Shown here: positions 1-8,270 of the stretch, in pieces | How the letters are laid out: each line of letters starts with the position of its first letter | Position numbering within the stretch: position 1 is the stretch's first letter | Assembly: GCF_001650915.1 (NCBI RefSeq) | Contig: NZ_LXYO01000023.1 | Coordinates: 1 to 64,000, forward strand | Source of the DNA: Marinobacter sp. EhC06 | GTDB lineage: Bacteria; Pseudomonadota; Gammaproteobacteria; Pseudomonadales; Oleiphilaceae | Direction of reading: 5' to 3' | DNA: 64,000 nucleotides | Position numbers and translations under genes: made by a program | The notes under the pieces: model-generated | Seen by the model: the letters and a program-made list of their open reading frames with translations, nothing else | Told to the model about the DNA's origin: nothing | Databases searched by the model: none

Positions 1-1
1 A

Positions 2-649
2 AATTCTACTTTTGATCACCGCTGTTTTTCGGGGGGATTACCCTATCAGAAGTACTTTTCATTAAACCCACCAAATACCCGAGTACCTCAAAAACTCTGG
101 CACCAGTACCAAGAAACTCGAGCCCGATATTACGATGCCCGATACATGGCGCGATCTGCCGCCTTACAATACCTGGACTTCATAAACAAGGAACACCCCA
201 CAACCCGGCCCCACCGTGGAGTTGGGTTTCATGGCATTACACTTGGCATGGGTGCAGGCAGAGGTAACGCCAAAGAGTTTTGTTATTTCTCAGTCAATAA
301 GCTTGGATCGGCCAAGAAATTCTACATTGATGAGCAATTGACGCTTTCAAAGGCGTGGCAGCAGGCTGTTTTTCATTGGGGAGAAATCTATGAGATTAGA
401 GAAAAGGACGTTGCTGAAAAGCTGAAGCTTGTACCCTATCCCGGTCAGTTCAAAGCACTTAGGAAATACTTAAACGAATATGAGGACTACGATCTTCCGC
501 CAAGCGTGCTTCACCACGTTTATACGGAACAACGTAGCGAGATCGAGAAGCAGAAAACCCAGAAAGATACCGACGGAAGGCTCGAGCAAGATGAGTTATT
601 AACCATGTACGCTAACCTTGAGCGCGAAGTATCGGAATTCAGCAATTAG
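2..649 (+). CDS. hypothetical protein, 5' end outside the window
   Basis: The reading frame is open from base 2 to a stop at 649 (215 codons visible), so the gene begins left of the window. The first Met (base 146) is probably internal, because the preceding 48 codons look like normal coding sequence (LWHQYQETRARYYDARY). The visible protein is basic. A central stretch has alternating hydrophobic and aromatic residues (GVGFHGITLG, then KEFCYFSVN), faintly like an AP2-type DNA-binding fold, and the C-terminus is charged and probably helical. I do not recognise the family. It sits inside the putative island, so a mobile-element or DNA-binding role is possible but unproven. Confidence 0.5.
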   Translation, partial: NSTFDHRCFSGGLPYQKYFSLNPPNTRVPQKLWHQYQETRARYYDARYMARSAALQYLDFINKEHPTTRPHRGVGFHGITLGMGAGRGNAKEFCYFSVNKLGSAKKFYIDEQLTLSKAWQQAVFHWGEIYEIREKDVAEKLKLVPYPGQFKALRKYLNEYEDYDLPPSVLHHVYTEQRSEIEKQKTQKDTDGRLEQDELLTMYANLEREVSEFSN

Positions 650-724
650 AAGGATTCTCGCCTTTTCTTCAGATAAGATTGCAGTTCACTCTGACGAGCG
701 GAAAGCACTGTCATTAGTCGCAAT

Positions 725-1225
725 TTAAACGGTGTCGACTAGTCGGACATCCTTTTTCGCCAGTGCATATGCCATATTAATGATAGCCCTGGCCATTCCT
801 CGCGTGAGATTCAACATCATCAAACCAAAAGCATCAGGATCTTTTCCGTGTAGCTGGAAAAAAAGATCAGAACTTACCTCAAGGACAACAGATTGAGACT
901 TCGCAACCGTCATTGCCGCTCTGTCTCGCAAGGCGATCATCGCCGCAAAGCCCATATCCTCTCCGGCTTCGTGGCAACGAACAAATGACCATCGATCCTT
1001 TTTTCCAGCCATAAAAGTCTCACTCGCCCCTTCGAGCACGATATAAAACGCATCACTTCTATCGCCTCGAGAATAAAGGGTATCCCCGACATCCAAGCTG
1101 ATTAGTTTGCCTTCTCGGAGTAAGTATAGAATTATCTCGTCCGGCAGGGCGCCAAAACTGGAGAGTTCACGGAAATAGGAAATGCCTTTCGCTTCCCAGA
1201 AATCAAGGCCGTCAGTTTCATGCAT
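725..1225 (-). CDS. stand-alone cyclic nucleotide-binding domain protein
   Basis: A 166-residue protein that is almost entirely one cNMP-binding (Crp/Fnr-type) beta-roll. It shows the turn GDTLYSRGDRSDAFYIVLEG, the following GEDMGFAAMIALRDRAAMTV phosphate-cassette-like segment, and a C-terminal helix. There is no helix-turn-helix after the sensor helix, so it is unlikely to bind DNA itself. I chose the ATG at 1225 because AAGGGAG lies about 8 bases upstream; an in-frame GTG at 1252 has no such site. It is 100 bases downstream of the sigma-54 activator on the same strand and could be cotranscribed. The ligand is unknown, and the phosphate-binding Arg is in an atypical context. Confidence 0.75.
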   Translation of the reverse strand: MHETDGLDFWEAKGISYFRELSSFGALPDEIILYLLREGKLISLDVGDTLYSRGDRSDAFYIVLEGASETFMAGKKDRWSFVRCHEAGEDMGFAAMIALRDRAAMTVAKSQSVVLEVSSDLFFQLHGKDPDAFGLMMLNLTRGMARAIINMAYALAKKDVRLVDTV

Positions 1226-1325
1226 GAGCCTGTCTCCCTTCCGCCGATCCACACCTTAATATTAACTCTCCTTCCTCTACTAAGCATCAGTGCCGCTCCG
1301 GGAATTCGGCGACGGTTTAACTGAT

Positions 1326-2981
1326 TTATCCAAAATCCCCTACGACACACAGATCCGACTCATCCTCATTCAGTTTTTTGTAAAGGTAGGACCTAGAGAT
1401 CCCGAGCTCTTCTGCAACCCTCTTTTTGTTGCCATTGTGTCTGGCCATCGCTTTCCTGATCAACGATAACTCATAGCTCTGGAGCAAAGACTTCATTGAA
1501 CCCGTCTCATCCTCTTGTTCAGGTATTGTCGGAGTCCAGATCTTCATACCCTGGGGCCTGAAGTCCTCGACCCCCAGCTCCGACGATTCACAGAATATGG
1601 TTGCTTTTTCAACCTCATGCATGAGCTGACGTATATTTCCAGGCCAAGCTTTTTCACGCAGGTAGTGGTACACCCTCGGATCGATATGCTTGATCTTTCG
1701 TACAGTTGGCGAGTTGGAGTTGTTAATAAAAGATTGAACGAGATCCGGAATATCCTCGAGGCGTTCAGAGAGGGCCGGAAGCTCTATTGTAACAGTACTC
1801 AGCCTGTAGTAGAGATCGAGCCGAAACTGATCTTCTTCAACCATTTTGCTCAAGTCTCGGTTGGTCGCCGAAATCAGCCTGAAATCTGAATGCTTGTTAG
1901 ATTCACCTCCAAGTCGAGTGAAATTGCCATCTTGCAGCACTCTCAGCAGTTTAACCTGAACATCTGTTGGCATCTCGCCAATTTCGTCCAAGAATATAGA
2001 ACTGTTATGGGCTGCTTCGAATTTACCTCTTCGACCCTTGCTGTGGGCTCCAGTAAAAGAACCCGACTCATAGCCGAATAGTTCACTTTCGACAAGCTCA
2101 CCGGGAATCGCACCGGAATTCACGGTAACCATAGACTTCTCTCTGCGTTCACTAAGACTGTGAATCGCTTGAGCCGCCAGTTCTTTTCCGGTACCGCTTT
2201 CTCCCAGTAAAAGCACAGGAACATCCAGTCCCGCAACTTTCGATAGATCCGATTTCAATTGCCGTATCGCTTCGCTTCTGCCGACGAGATCATTCAAACC
2301 ATGGGAATGATCCCTCAAGTTGCGAGCTTCCCGCCTGTAATACTGCAACTCAGATTTAAGTTTGGCGATCTGCTGGTTCATTTCTGCCAACTTTTCCGGC
2401 CCCTTAAACATTACCCGCCCAAATGCACCAACGGCCTCGCCATTTTTGATTACTGGGAACCGACTGACTACGCGGGTGATTCCGTTCATTTCCTGAAGTT
2501 GACCAATTTCAGCCACGCCGGTCTCCACCACCTGGTGCAGCCGGGTATTCTCAATCACTTCAGTAACGTGTTTACCGACCGCATCGCCGCGCCCCAGATC
2601 AAAGAATTTTTCATGGATACTCCCCAGGTAAACAATCTTTCCGTTTCGATCCACAACCGTCATACCAGAATACGGATGATTGAAGAACTCGTTGAGCAGA
2701 TCGTAGCCAAAATCGACGGATGAGATGAACTCGAATAGCTCCTGATTCAATTCTTCCGGGTCAATCAGAAAGGCACTGTGCTCGTCAGTAATCCAGCCCA
2801 TCACGAAGTAGTTGTCTCCATCTACCTTCATGGGGGAAAGAAATCTTTCCTCATTTTCTCTCTTCTTAATGAGGTCGAACAACGCAGTCTGAATTCCCTG
2901 GCTCCGGCCCAGACCACTTCTGAATATCAGTTCACCATCAGCATCAAGGATGACAACGCCACCAGTTCTGGAAAAACTCAT
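1326..2981 (-). CDS. sigma-54-dependent activator with PAS sensor domain
   Basis: An enhancer-binding protein of 551 residues. An N-terminal sensor region (about 1-200) contains a PAS fold near 95-195. It is followed by a short coiled-coil linker, then the AAA+ domain with Walker A GESGTGKE (260-267), the sigma-54-contact loop written GSFTGA (307-312) instead of GAFTGA, and Walker B IFLDEIGEM. The C-terminus is a Fis-type helix-turn-helix (NKKRVAEELGISRSYLYKKL). The start at 2981 has GAGGAGAGG upstream; the longer frame to 3059 is unsupported. It is divergent from the CoA-transferase operon, whose promoter has the -24/-12 form, so it very likely activates that operon in response to a pathway intermediate. 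Confidence 0.88.
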   Translation of the reverse strand: MSFSRTGGVVILDADGELIFRSGLGRSQGIQTALFDLIKKRENEERFLSPMKVDGDNYFVMGWITDEHSAFLIDPEELNQELFEFISSVDFGYDLLNEFFNHPYSGMTVVDRNGKIVYLGSIHEKFFDLGRGDAVGKHVTEVIENTRLHQVVETGVAEIGQLQEMNGITRVVSRFPVIKNGEAVGAFGRVMFKGPEKLAEMNQQIAKLKSELQYYRREARNLRDHSHGLNDLVGRSEAIRQLKSDLSKVAGLDVPVLLLGESGTGKELAAQAIHSLSERREKSMVTVNSGAIPGELVESELFGYESGSFTGAHSKGRRGKFEAAHNSSIFLDEIGEMPTDVQVKLLRVLQDGNFTRLGGESNKHSDFRLISATNRDLSKMVEEDQFRLDLYYRLSTVTIELPALSERLEDIPDLVQSFINNSNSPTVRKIKHIDPRVYHYLREKAWPGNIRQLMHEVEKATIFCESSELGVEDFRPQGMKIWTPTIPEQEDETGSMKSLLQSYELSLIRKAMARHNGNKKRVAEELGISRSYLYKKLNEDESDLCVVGDFG

Positions 2982-3023
2982 AACCTCTCCTCGCCCGACA
3001 TATGGTGCATTTATCGAAAACAC

Positions 3024-3033
3024 TGTCGCGACA
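3024..3033. promoter_or_regulatory. candidate upstream activator site (palindrome)
   Basis: TGTCGCGACA is a perfect 10-base palindrome, flanked by outer ACACT and AGTGT arms (3020-3042). It lies about 120 bases upstream of the -24 element, the usual position for an enhancer site of a sigma-54 activator. The assignment to the adjacent activator is an inference from position. Confidence 0.4.
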
Positions 3034-3150
3034 TGAAAGTGTCTTGCTGAAGAACACATTATTTAGAAACGAGAGGAAAGTCAGGAAATATATTCTCTAC
3101 GCTAGCGTCAGGTCTTTGTTTTTAATTACCTTTTTTCAAATAAATAGTTT

Positions 3151-3165
3151 TGGCCCGGACTTTGC
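3151..3165 (+). promoter_or_regulatory. sigma-54 (-24/-12) promoter of the CoA-transferase operon
   Basis: TGGCCCGGACTTTGC carries the invariant GG at 3152-3153 and GC at 3164-3165 separated by exactly ten bases, close to the TGGCACG-N4-TTGC consensus. It lies 31 bases before the CoA-transferase start, and a divergent sigma-54 activator is next door. Both facts support it. Confidence 0.85.
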
Positions 3166-3195
3166 CTCACCACCATTAAATTTGGAGGTGGACAG

Positions 3196-4422
3196 ATGTC
3201 AGAAAACCAAGCAACCGCGCCATTTGAAAACGGATTTGATTTATTGTCGGGCGTCAGAGTCCTAGATCTCACTACTTCGATCGCAGGCCCATACGCCGCA
3301 ATGATGCTGGGCGATATGGGAGCAGATGTAATAAAGGTGGAGCGTCCCGGGATCGGTGATGACTGTCGTCATTGGATTCCACCCGAGAACGACGGAGAGT
3401 CGCTATGGTTTCAGAGCGTCAACCGCAACAAGAAAAGCATCACAATCGGTTACAACACCTCGGAGGGCTATGACCTTCTCTCTGGTCTGATCGAACAAAG
3501 TCATGTCGTCATTGTTAACCAACTACCGAGAGTGCAGAAGAAACTGAAGGTTGACTTTGATTCCCTGAAACGAATCAATCCTGGCATCATCTTCGTCTCT
3601 CTCACCGGCTTTGGTCTCGACGGTGAACGTAGCGAGCATGCCTGTTACGACCTGATTGCTGAAGGCTACAGCGGCATCATGGACCTGACAGGCGAGCCCG
3701 ACTCTCCTGCCCAAAAAGTCGGAACACCAGCGGCAGACATGCTGGCAGGTATGGATGCTGCCTATGCGGTCGCATGTGCTGTTTTTGCCAATCTGAAAGG
3801 AGCTCCCCGCGCCCGGCAAATCGACATTTCTCTGGTTGAGAGTATGACCAGATTTCTAACCCCAAGGATCGTTCCGTTTATGGGCGGTGGTGAGTTGCCA
3901 AGACGCAGTGGCGGCCGCGACAGTGTTATCGCCATCTATCAGGTTTTCGATACACAGGACGACCCTCTGACACTGGGGCTGGGCAATGACAATATTTGGT
4001 CACGCTTCTGGCAGTCAGTGGACCGGCCGGAATTCGGAGACACTGAACGCTGGCAAAGTAACCAGGAACGACGCCAATGTCGGGCGGAGATCGTCGAGTT
4101 GATTCAGGAGGTTCTGCGGACAAAGCCTCGCGAACATTGGCTTCAAAAATTTGCCGAGGCGCGGGTTCCTGCAGGCCCAATTAACCGAATCGATCAACTG
4201 ATTGAAGACAAAGAGCTTCAGCGGCGGGGACTTTTCTACAACATTCCTAATGGCCAGGGAACCATCCCGCAGGTTGGTACAGGCATTCAACTAGATAGCC
4301 AAAGCAACACACCGCGCTTCCCGCCCCCCAAACTTGGTGAACACACAAAGCAGGTGCTGGAAGAAATGTTAGGACTGGACGCAAGCACGATTTCAACGCT
4401 GAAAGAAAAAAACGTCATCTAA
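3196..4422 (+). CDS. CaiB/BaiF family type III CoA-transferase
   Basis: A 408-residue family III CoA-transferase. The N-terminal GVRVLDLTTSIAGPYAAMML segment and the LGDMGADVIKVE motif are typical of CaiB/BaiF proteins. The predicted acyl-carrying aspartate is Asp181 in AADMLAG, after the TGEPDSPAQKVG segment. These enzymes move CoA between carboxylic acids, so here it may activate or recycle the acid degraded by this operon, alongside the acyl-CoA ligase two genes on. A GGAGGT ribosome site precedes the ATG. It is first in an operon of five closely spaced genes read from the sigma-54 promoter. The donor and acceptor acids cannot be read from sequence. Confidence 0.88.
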   Translation: MSENQATAPFENGFDLLSGVRVLDLTTSIAGPYAAMMLGDMGADVIKVERPGIGDDCRHWIPPENDGESLWFQSVNRNKKSITIGYNTSEGYDLLSGLIEQSHVVIVNQLPRVQKKLKVDFDSLKRINPGIIFVSLTGFGLDGERSEHACYDLIAEGYSGIMDLTGEPDSPAQKVGTPAADMLAGMDAAYAVACAVFANLKGAPRARQIDISLVESMTRFLTPRIVPFMGGGELPRRSGGRDSVIAIYQVFDTQDDPLTLGLGNDNIWSRFWQSVDRPEFGDTERWQSNQERRQCRAEIVELIQEVLRTKPREHWLQKFAEARVPAGPINRIDQLIEDKELQRRGLFYNIPNGQGTIPQVGTGIQLDSQSNTPRFPPPKLGEHTKQVLEEMLGLDASTISTLKEKNVI

Positions 4423-4438
4423 ACGAGAGGTATTTGTC

Positions 4439-5218
4439 ATGGCATATGAAACCATTTTGTATGAAGAAATCGGCCCGGTCGGAAAGCTGACACTGAACCG
4501 TCCAGATGATGGCAACATGTTCACTGAAACAATGTGTCACGAGATCCGCGACTGCATTAATGAAGTGCGCAGGGAGACCCGCACACGCGTCCTGGTGATT
4601 ACCGGTTCCGGAGATAAGTTTTTTTGTGTCGGCGGACGAAAAGATGGCATGGAAAACTCCCTCCTATATGCCGGCGTGCTCCCAACCTTGGAAATGTATG
4701 AAAGCATCGAGAAATTGCAGAAGCCGGTAATCGCCTCTGTCAACGGCTACGCAGTAGGGGGCGGTAACGTTCTCCAGGTCGTCTGCGATCTCACGATTGC
4801 TAAGGAGAGCGCAGTATTCCGTCAAGTAGGCCCGTCAGTCGGCAGTTTCGACGCCGGCTACGGCACTTGGTATCTGGAAGACTTGGTTGGCAAAAAGAAA
4901 GCCAAGGAAATCTGGTTCTGCAATGACAAGATGAGTGCTCAAGAAGCTCTCAACATCGGCATGATTAACCGAGTAGTACCGGATGATCAGCTGGAAGAAG
5001 AAACCATGAAGTGGGCACTGCACGTTGCCGAGAAAGGTGCCTTTGCCCTCGCTTCAGTGAAAGGCGCATTTAATGCTCGTCATGGCGGCGTTGGCGGTCT
5101 CGGTCGGATGGCTCATGACCTGCTCTTGCGTCCATATCTTGATACCAAGGAAGCCAAAGAGTTATCAGCTTCCTTCGCAGAACGCCGCAAGCCTGACCCT
5201 GACACGTTCGGCCATTAA
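4439..5218 (+). CDS. crotonase-superfamily protein, BadI/MenB-like
   Basis: A 259-residue crotonase fold. It has the oxyanion-hole segment around NGYAVGGGNVLQVVCDLTIA and the QVGPSVGSFDAGYG signature that marks the MenB/BadI branch (ring-forming or ring-cleaving C-C chemistry on CoA esters) rather than ordinary enoyl-CoA hydratases. It is clearly related to badI at 40057-40839 in this window. Where BadI and MenB have FCTGGDQ or FCSGGDQ, this protein has FCVGGRKDG, so the active-site loop differs. I infer a 2-ketocycloalkanecarboxyl-CoA hydrolase-type role on a different ring. It begins 16 bases after the CoA-transferase, with a GAGAGGT site. Confidence 0.75.
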   Translation: MAYETILYEEIGPVGKLTLNRPDDGNMFTETMCHEIRDCINEVRRETRTRVLVITGSGDKFFCVGGRKDGMENSLLYAGVLPTLEMYESIEKLQKPVIASVNGYAVGGGNVLQVVCDLTIAKESAVFRQVGPSVGSFDAGYGTWYLEDLVGKKKAKEIWFCNDKMSAQEALNIGMINRVVPDDQLEEETMKWALHVAEKGAFALASVKGAFNARHGGVGGLGRMAHDLLLRPYLDTKEAKELSASFAERRKPDPDTFGH

Positions 5219-5244
5219 ACCAATCGCCAGCTCGGGGTTTTAAC

Positions 5245-6903
5245 ATGAGCACTATACTGACACTACAAAACCCATCGGTAGCCCGGAGTTACTACGAAGC
5301 CGGGCTATGGAAGAAAGACACGTACTATTCACTCCTTGAGAAACACGCACGGACCCAACCCGACGCCTATGCTATTCGGGATAGCCGACACAGGCTCACC
5401 TATCGAGAGCTACTCGACTGGACCAATACGCTTGCGGATGACCTTAACGAGTCAGGCATTCGACAAGGCGAGCGCGTGTCAATCTGGCTGCCTAATTGTG
5501 TTGAAACCGTCGTCATCTTCCTGGCATGCAGCAGGAACGGGTATGTCTGCAACACGTCCCTCCATCAAAACTATACCGTTGAGGAGATCGTCAATCTGGT
5601 AGGGCGCCTGCGAAGCACTGCACTCTTCGTGCAGCCCGGGTTTGGCGCTGACGCGACCCAAAACGATATTTTCGATGCGGTAGACCGGTTGCCATCCTTA
5701 AAGCAACTCTACACGGCCTCGGGTGATTCAGATCGCGCCAAGCCATTCCCGAGCGGCAAGCATGGCTATACCGCCTCAACGCCGGTGGACTCTGATCCAG
5801 ACAAGGTGTCCTACCTAGCGTTCACATCAGGAACCACCGGCGCACCCAAAGGCGTCATGCATAGCGACAACACCCTGCTTGCCAACGCACGAGCGATGGT
5901 TGATGACTGGCACCACAATCACGAAACCATTCTTTTCCTTGCCAGCCCTCTGAGCCACCACATTGGCACCGTCGCCCTCTCCCAGACACTCGTCGCCGGT
6001 TCCGAAATGGTGATCAATGATGTCCCCATGTCGCAAATGCTCGACCGCATTATTAATAGCGAGGCCAGCTACGTCATGGGCGTACCCACACACGCCATGG
6101 ATATCCTCGCCGAGGTAACACGGAGGGGCCTGACGGAGCTTGGCTCGGTGAAAACCTTCTATATGGCCGGAGCCCCGATTCCCACGGAAACCGCAGAGAA
6201 GCTGCTGTCTCTCGGTGCCACGCCGCAGAACGTCTATGGTATGACGGAAAACGGATCACACCAGTACACGCTTCCGAGTGACGAGACTCGAACCATCGTC
6301 GGAACGTGCGGAAAAGCCTGTAAAGGGTTTGAGATTCGTATCTGGCAGGAAGGCGACCCGAACACGGAAGTCGCCCAGGGTGAGATCGGTGAAATCGGCA
6401 GTCGTGGCGCACTACTCATGCTCGGTTACTACGACAACCAGACCGCGACCGAACAATCGTTCAATGAACACGGCTGGTTCATGAGTGGTGACCTGGGTTT
6501 TGTGGATGAAAACGACTGCCTTCACATTGTAGGTCGTGCCAAAGACCTCATCATTCGTGGCGGTCACAACATCCATCCAGCAAGGATCGAGGAGTTGGCC
6601 ATTCGTCTTGAGGCGATCGCCAAAGTTGCTGTGTTTGGGGTTCCTGACGACCGGCTCGGAGAAAAAGTATGTCTGGCGGTCATCTGCCACGAAAAACAGG
6701 CCCGGCTAGTCCCTCAGGAAATCCTCGATTATCTGAAAGAGGCGGGTCTTTCCAAATACGACATGCCGGAATACTTCTCCCAGCTTGACCAGTTTCCGCT
6801 AACGCCCAGTGGAAAAATTCTCAAACGAGAAATGGTTGAGATGGTGAAGAACGGCACTCTCGTCCCCGAAGCAGTCCGGTGGGTCGATCCAGCGAAAAGG
6901 TAG
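5245..6903 (+). CDS. AMP-forming acyl-CoA ligase
   Basis: A 552-residue member of the ANL adenylating superfamily. It shows the P-loop FTSGTTGAPKGVMH, the GMTEN adenine-binding motif, the hinge-region GDLGFVDE...GRAKDLIIRGGHNI, and a C-terminal catalytic lysine in SGKILKRE. It would convert a free acid to its CoA ester with ATP. Its architecture and wording resemble AliA-type ligases such as the gene at 37557, and the neighbouring BadI-like crotonase suggests an alicyclic or short cyclic acid. It begins 26 bases after the crotonase with only a weak ribosome site. Confidence 0.85.
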   Translation: MSTILTLQNPSVARSYYEAGLWKKDTYYSLLEKHARTQPDAYAIRDSRHRLTYRELLDWTNTLADDLNESGIRQGERVSIWLPNCVETVVIFLACSRNGYVCNTSLHQNYTVEEIVNLVGRLRSTALFVQPGFGADATQNDIFDAVDRLPSLKQLYTASGDSDRAKPFPSGKHGYTASTPVDSDPDKVSYLAFTSGTTGAPKGVMHSDNTLLANARAMVDDWHHNHETILFLASPLSHHIGTVALSQTLVAGSEMVINDVPMSQMLDRIINSEASYVMGVPTHAMDILAEVTRRGLTELGSVKTFYMAGAPIPTETAEKLLSLGATPQNVYGMTENGSHQYTLPSDETRTIVGTCGKACKGFEIRIWQEGDPNTEVAQGEIGEIGSRGALLMLGYYDNQTATEQSFNEHGWFMSGDLGFVDENDCLHIVGRAKDLIIRGGHNIHPARIEELAIRLEAIAKVAVFGVPDDRLGEKVCLAVICHEKQARLVPQEILDYLKEAGLSKYDMPEYFSQLDQFPLTPSGKILKREMVEMVKNGTLVPEAVRWVDPAKR

Positions 6904-6912
6904 GTTTGCAAC

Positions 6913-7680
6913 ATGTCCATAGAAATTACCCGGGAGGGTGACGTAGCCATCATCACCCTCAACCGTCCAGAGGCGATGAACGCTCTGAACTTTGAGATTA
7001 TCGAGCAGCTTGGTAAGGCTTTCGACGAGGTTGAAAACACCGATGCCAGGGCGTTGTTGATAACAGGCCAAGGCGAGAAATCTTTCTGTGCAGGGGCCGA
7101 TATCAAAGAGCTGATCGGACGCAGCCTGGTAGAACAAAAAAAAGGCGCCGAATTGGGCCAGAAAGTCTTCGCCAAACTAGATTCTCTCCGCATTCCAAGC
7201 GTTGCTCTCATCAATGGCTATGCTTTCGGTGGCGGACTGGAACTGGCCCTTTCCTGTACTTTCCGTTTGGCCACGCCGAACGCCAAGTTGGGCTTACCAG
7301 AAATCAAACTTGGTTTGATCCCGGGATATGGGGGAACACAAAGGTTGCCCAGGGTCATTGGAGAGGCCAAGGCGATGGAAATGATCATGAGCGGAAAAAC
7401 CATTTCAGCATCTGAAGCAGAGCAGATGGGGCTAGTCAGCCGCATCCTGCACGAAGACGCCAAGGCAGAAGGCCTTCAATTTATTAACACCTTCAGCCAT
7501 CACAGCCTGCCCGTTCTGGGATTCATCCGAGAGGCCGTTACCCGAGCTCAATCCGCCTCTTTGCACGAGGGGTTAAAGGTAGAAGCCGATCTATCAACAC
7601 TCGCCTATCAAATGGAAGATTCTGCAGAAGGTATGCGCGCTTTCATCGAAAAACGGCCAGCCAAGTTTAAGGATCAATGA
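6913..7680 (+). CDS. enoyl-CoA hydratase
   Basis: A classical 255-residue enoyl-CoA hydratase. It has the CoA-binding CAGADIKEL segment, the oxyanion-hole Gly in FGGGLELALSC, and both catalytic glutamates (in GGGLELAL and GLPEIKLGLIPGYGGTQRLP). It would hydrate the unsaturated CoA ester before oxidation by the following SDR. The order matches hydratase then dehydrogenase then ring hydrolase logic in cyclohexanecarboxylate pathways. Its start lies 9 bases after the ligase stop with an AGGT site, and its stop overlaps the SDR start by 4 bases. Confidence 0.88.
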   Translation: MSIEITREGDVAIITLNRPEAMNALNFEIIEQLGKAFDEVENTDARALLITGQGEKSFCAGADIKELIGRSLVEQKKGAELGQKVFAKLDSLRIPSVALINGYAFGGGLELALSCTFRLATPNAKLGLPEIKLGLIPGYGGTQRLPRVIGEAKAMEMIMSGKTISASEAEQMGLVSRILHEDAKAEGLQFINTFSHHSLPVLGFIREAVTRAQSASLHEGLKVEADLSTLAYQMEDSAEGMRAFIEKRPAKFKDQ

Positions 7681-8270
7681 CAATGGGTTCTACAAAAGTC
7701 ATCGTAGTTACGGGCGCAAGCCGAGGCATCGGTGCCGCGATCGCAATTGAGCTTGCAAACCGTGGATATAAAGTCGCTTGCCTCTCAAGAAAAGGACTGG
7801 GTGTAGAGGAAACATCTGCCACCTCAGAAAATTTACTGCCTTACGCCTGCGACATTACTGATGAAGGTCAAATGAGAAAAGTGCTGCAGCGTATCCAGGA
7901 GGAGCTCGGAGGTATCCAGGGACTGGTAAACAATGCTGGCATCCATCTCAATGGCCGCAGCAGTGACTTCAGTTCAGAAGATTTCAGCAAGGTACTGGAA
8001 ACCAACACCACCGCTCTGTTCAACGTCTGTCGGGAAACCTTCCCGTACCTTGCGGATAACGGCGGTCTGATCGTCAATATAGGCTCGTTCTATGACAAGC
8101 TAGGTGTGCCTTGGAATACGGCCTACTGCGCGTCTAAAGCGGCTGTAGCCGCCATTACCCGCTGCCTGGCAGTGGAATGGGCCAAGAAAGGGATTAGGGT
8201 AATGAATGTGGCTCCCGGCTATATTGAAACCGATATTAATAGAGAGGCATTGCAGATGGATGAGTTATAA
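7677..8270 (+). pseudogene. SDR-family dehydrogenase, 3' end removed by IS256 element
   Basis: A short-chain dehydrogenase with the NAD-binding TGASRGIGAA, the NNAG motif, an active-site Ser, and YCASK (catalytic Tyr and Lys). The frame stops after 197 residues, just past the PGYIETDINREAL segment. The missing part, about 50 residues, normally carries the C-terminal substrate lid and the dimer region. The stop lies within or at the edge of the IS terminus that starts near 8262-8274, so the coding end comes from the insertion. It was probably the beta-hydroxyacyl-CoA dehydrogenase of this operon (BadH-like position). The truncated protein is probably inactive. Confidence 0.8.
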
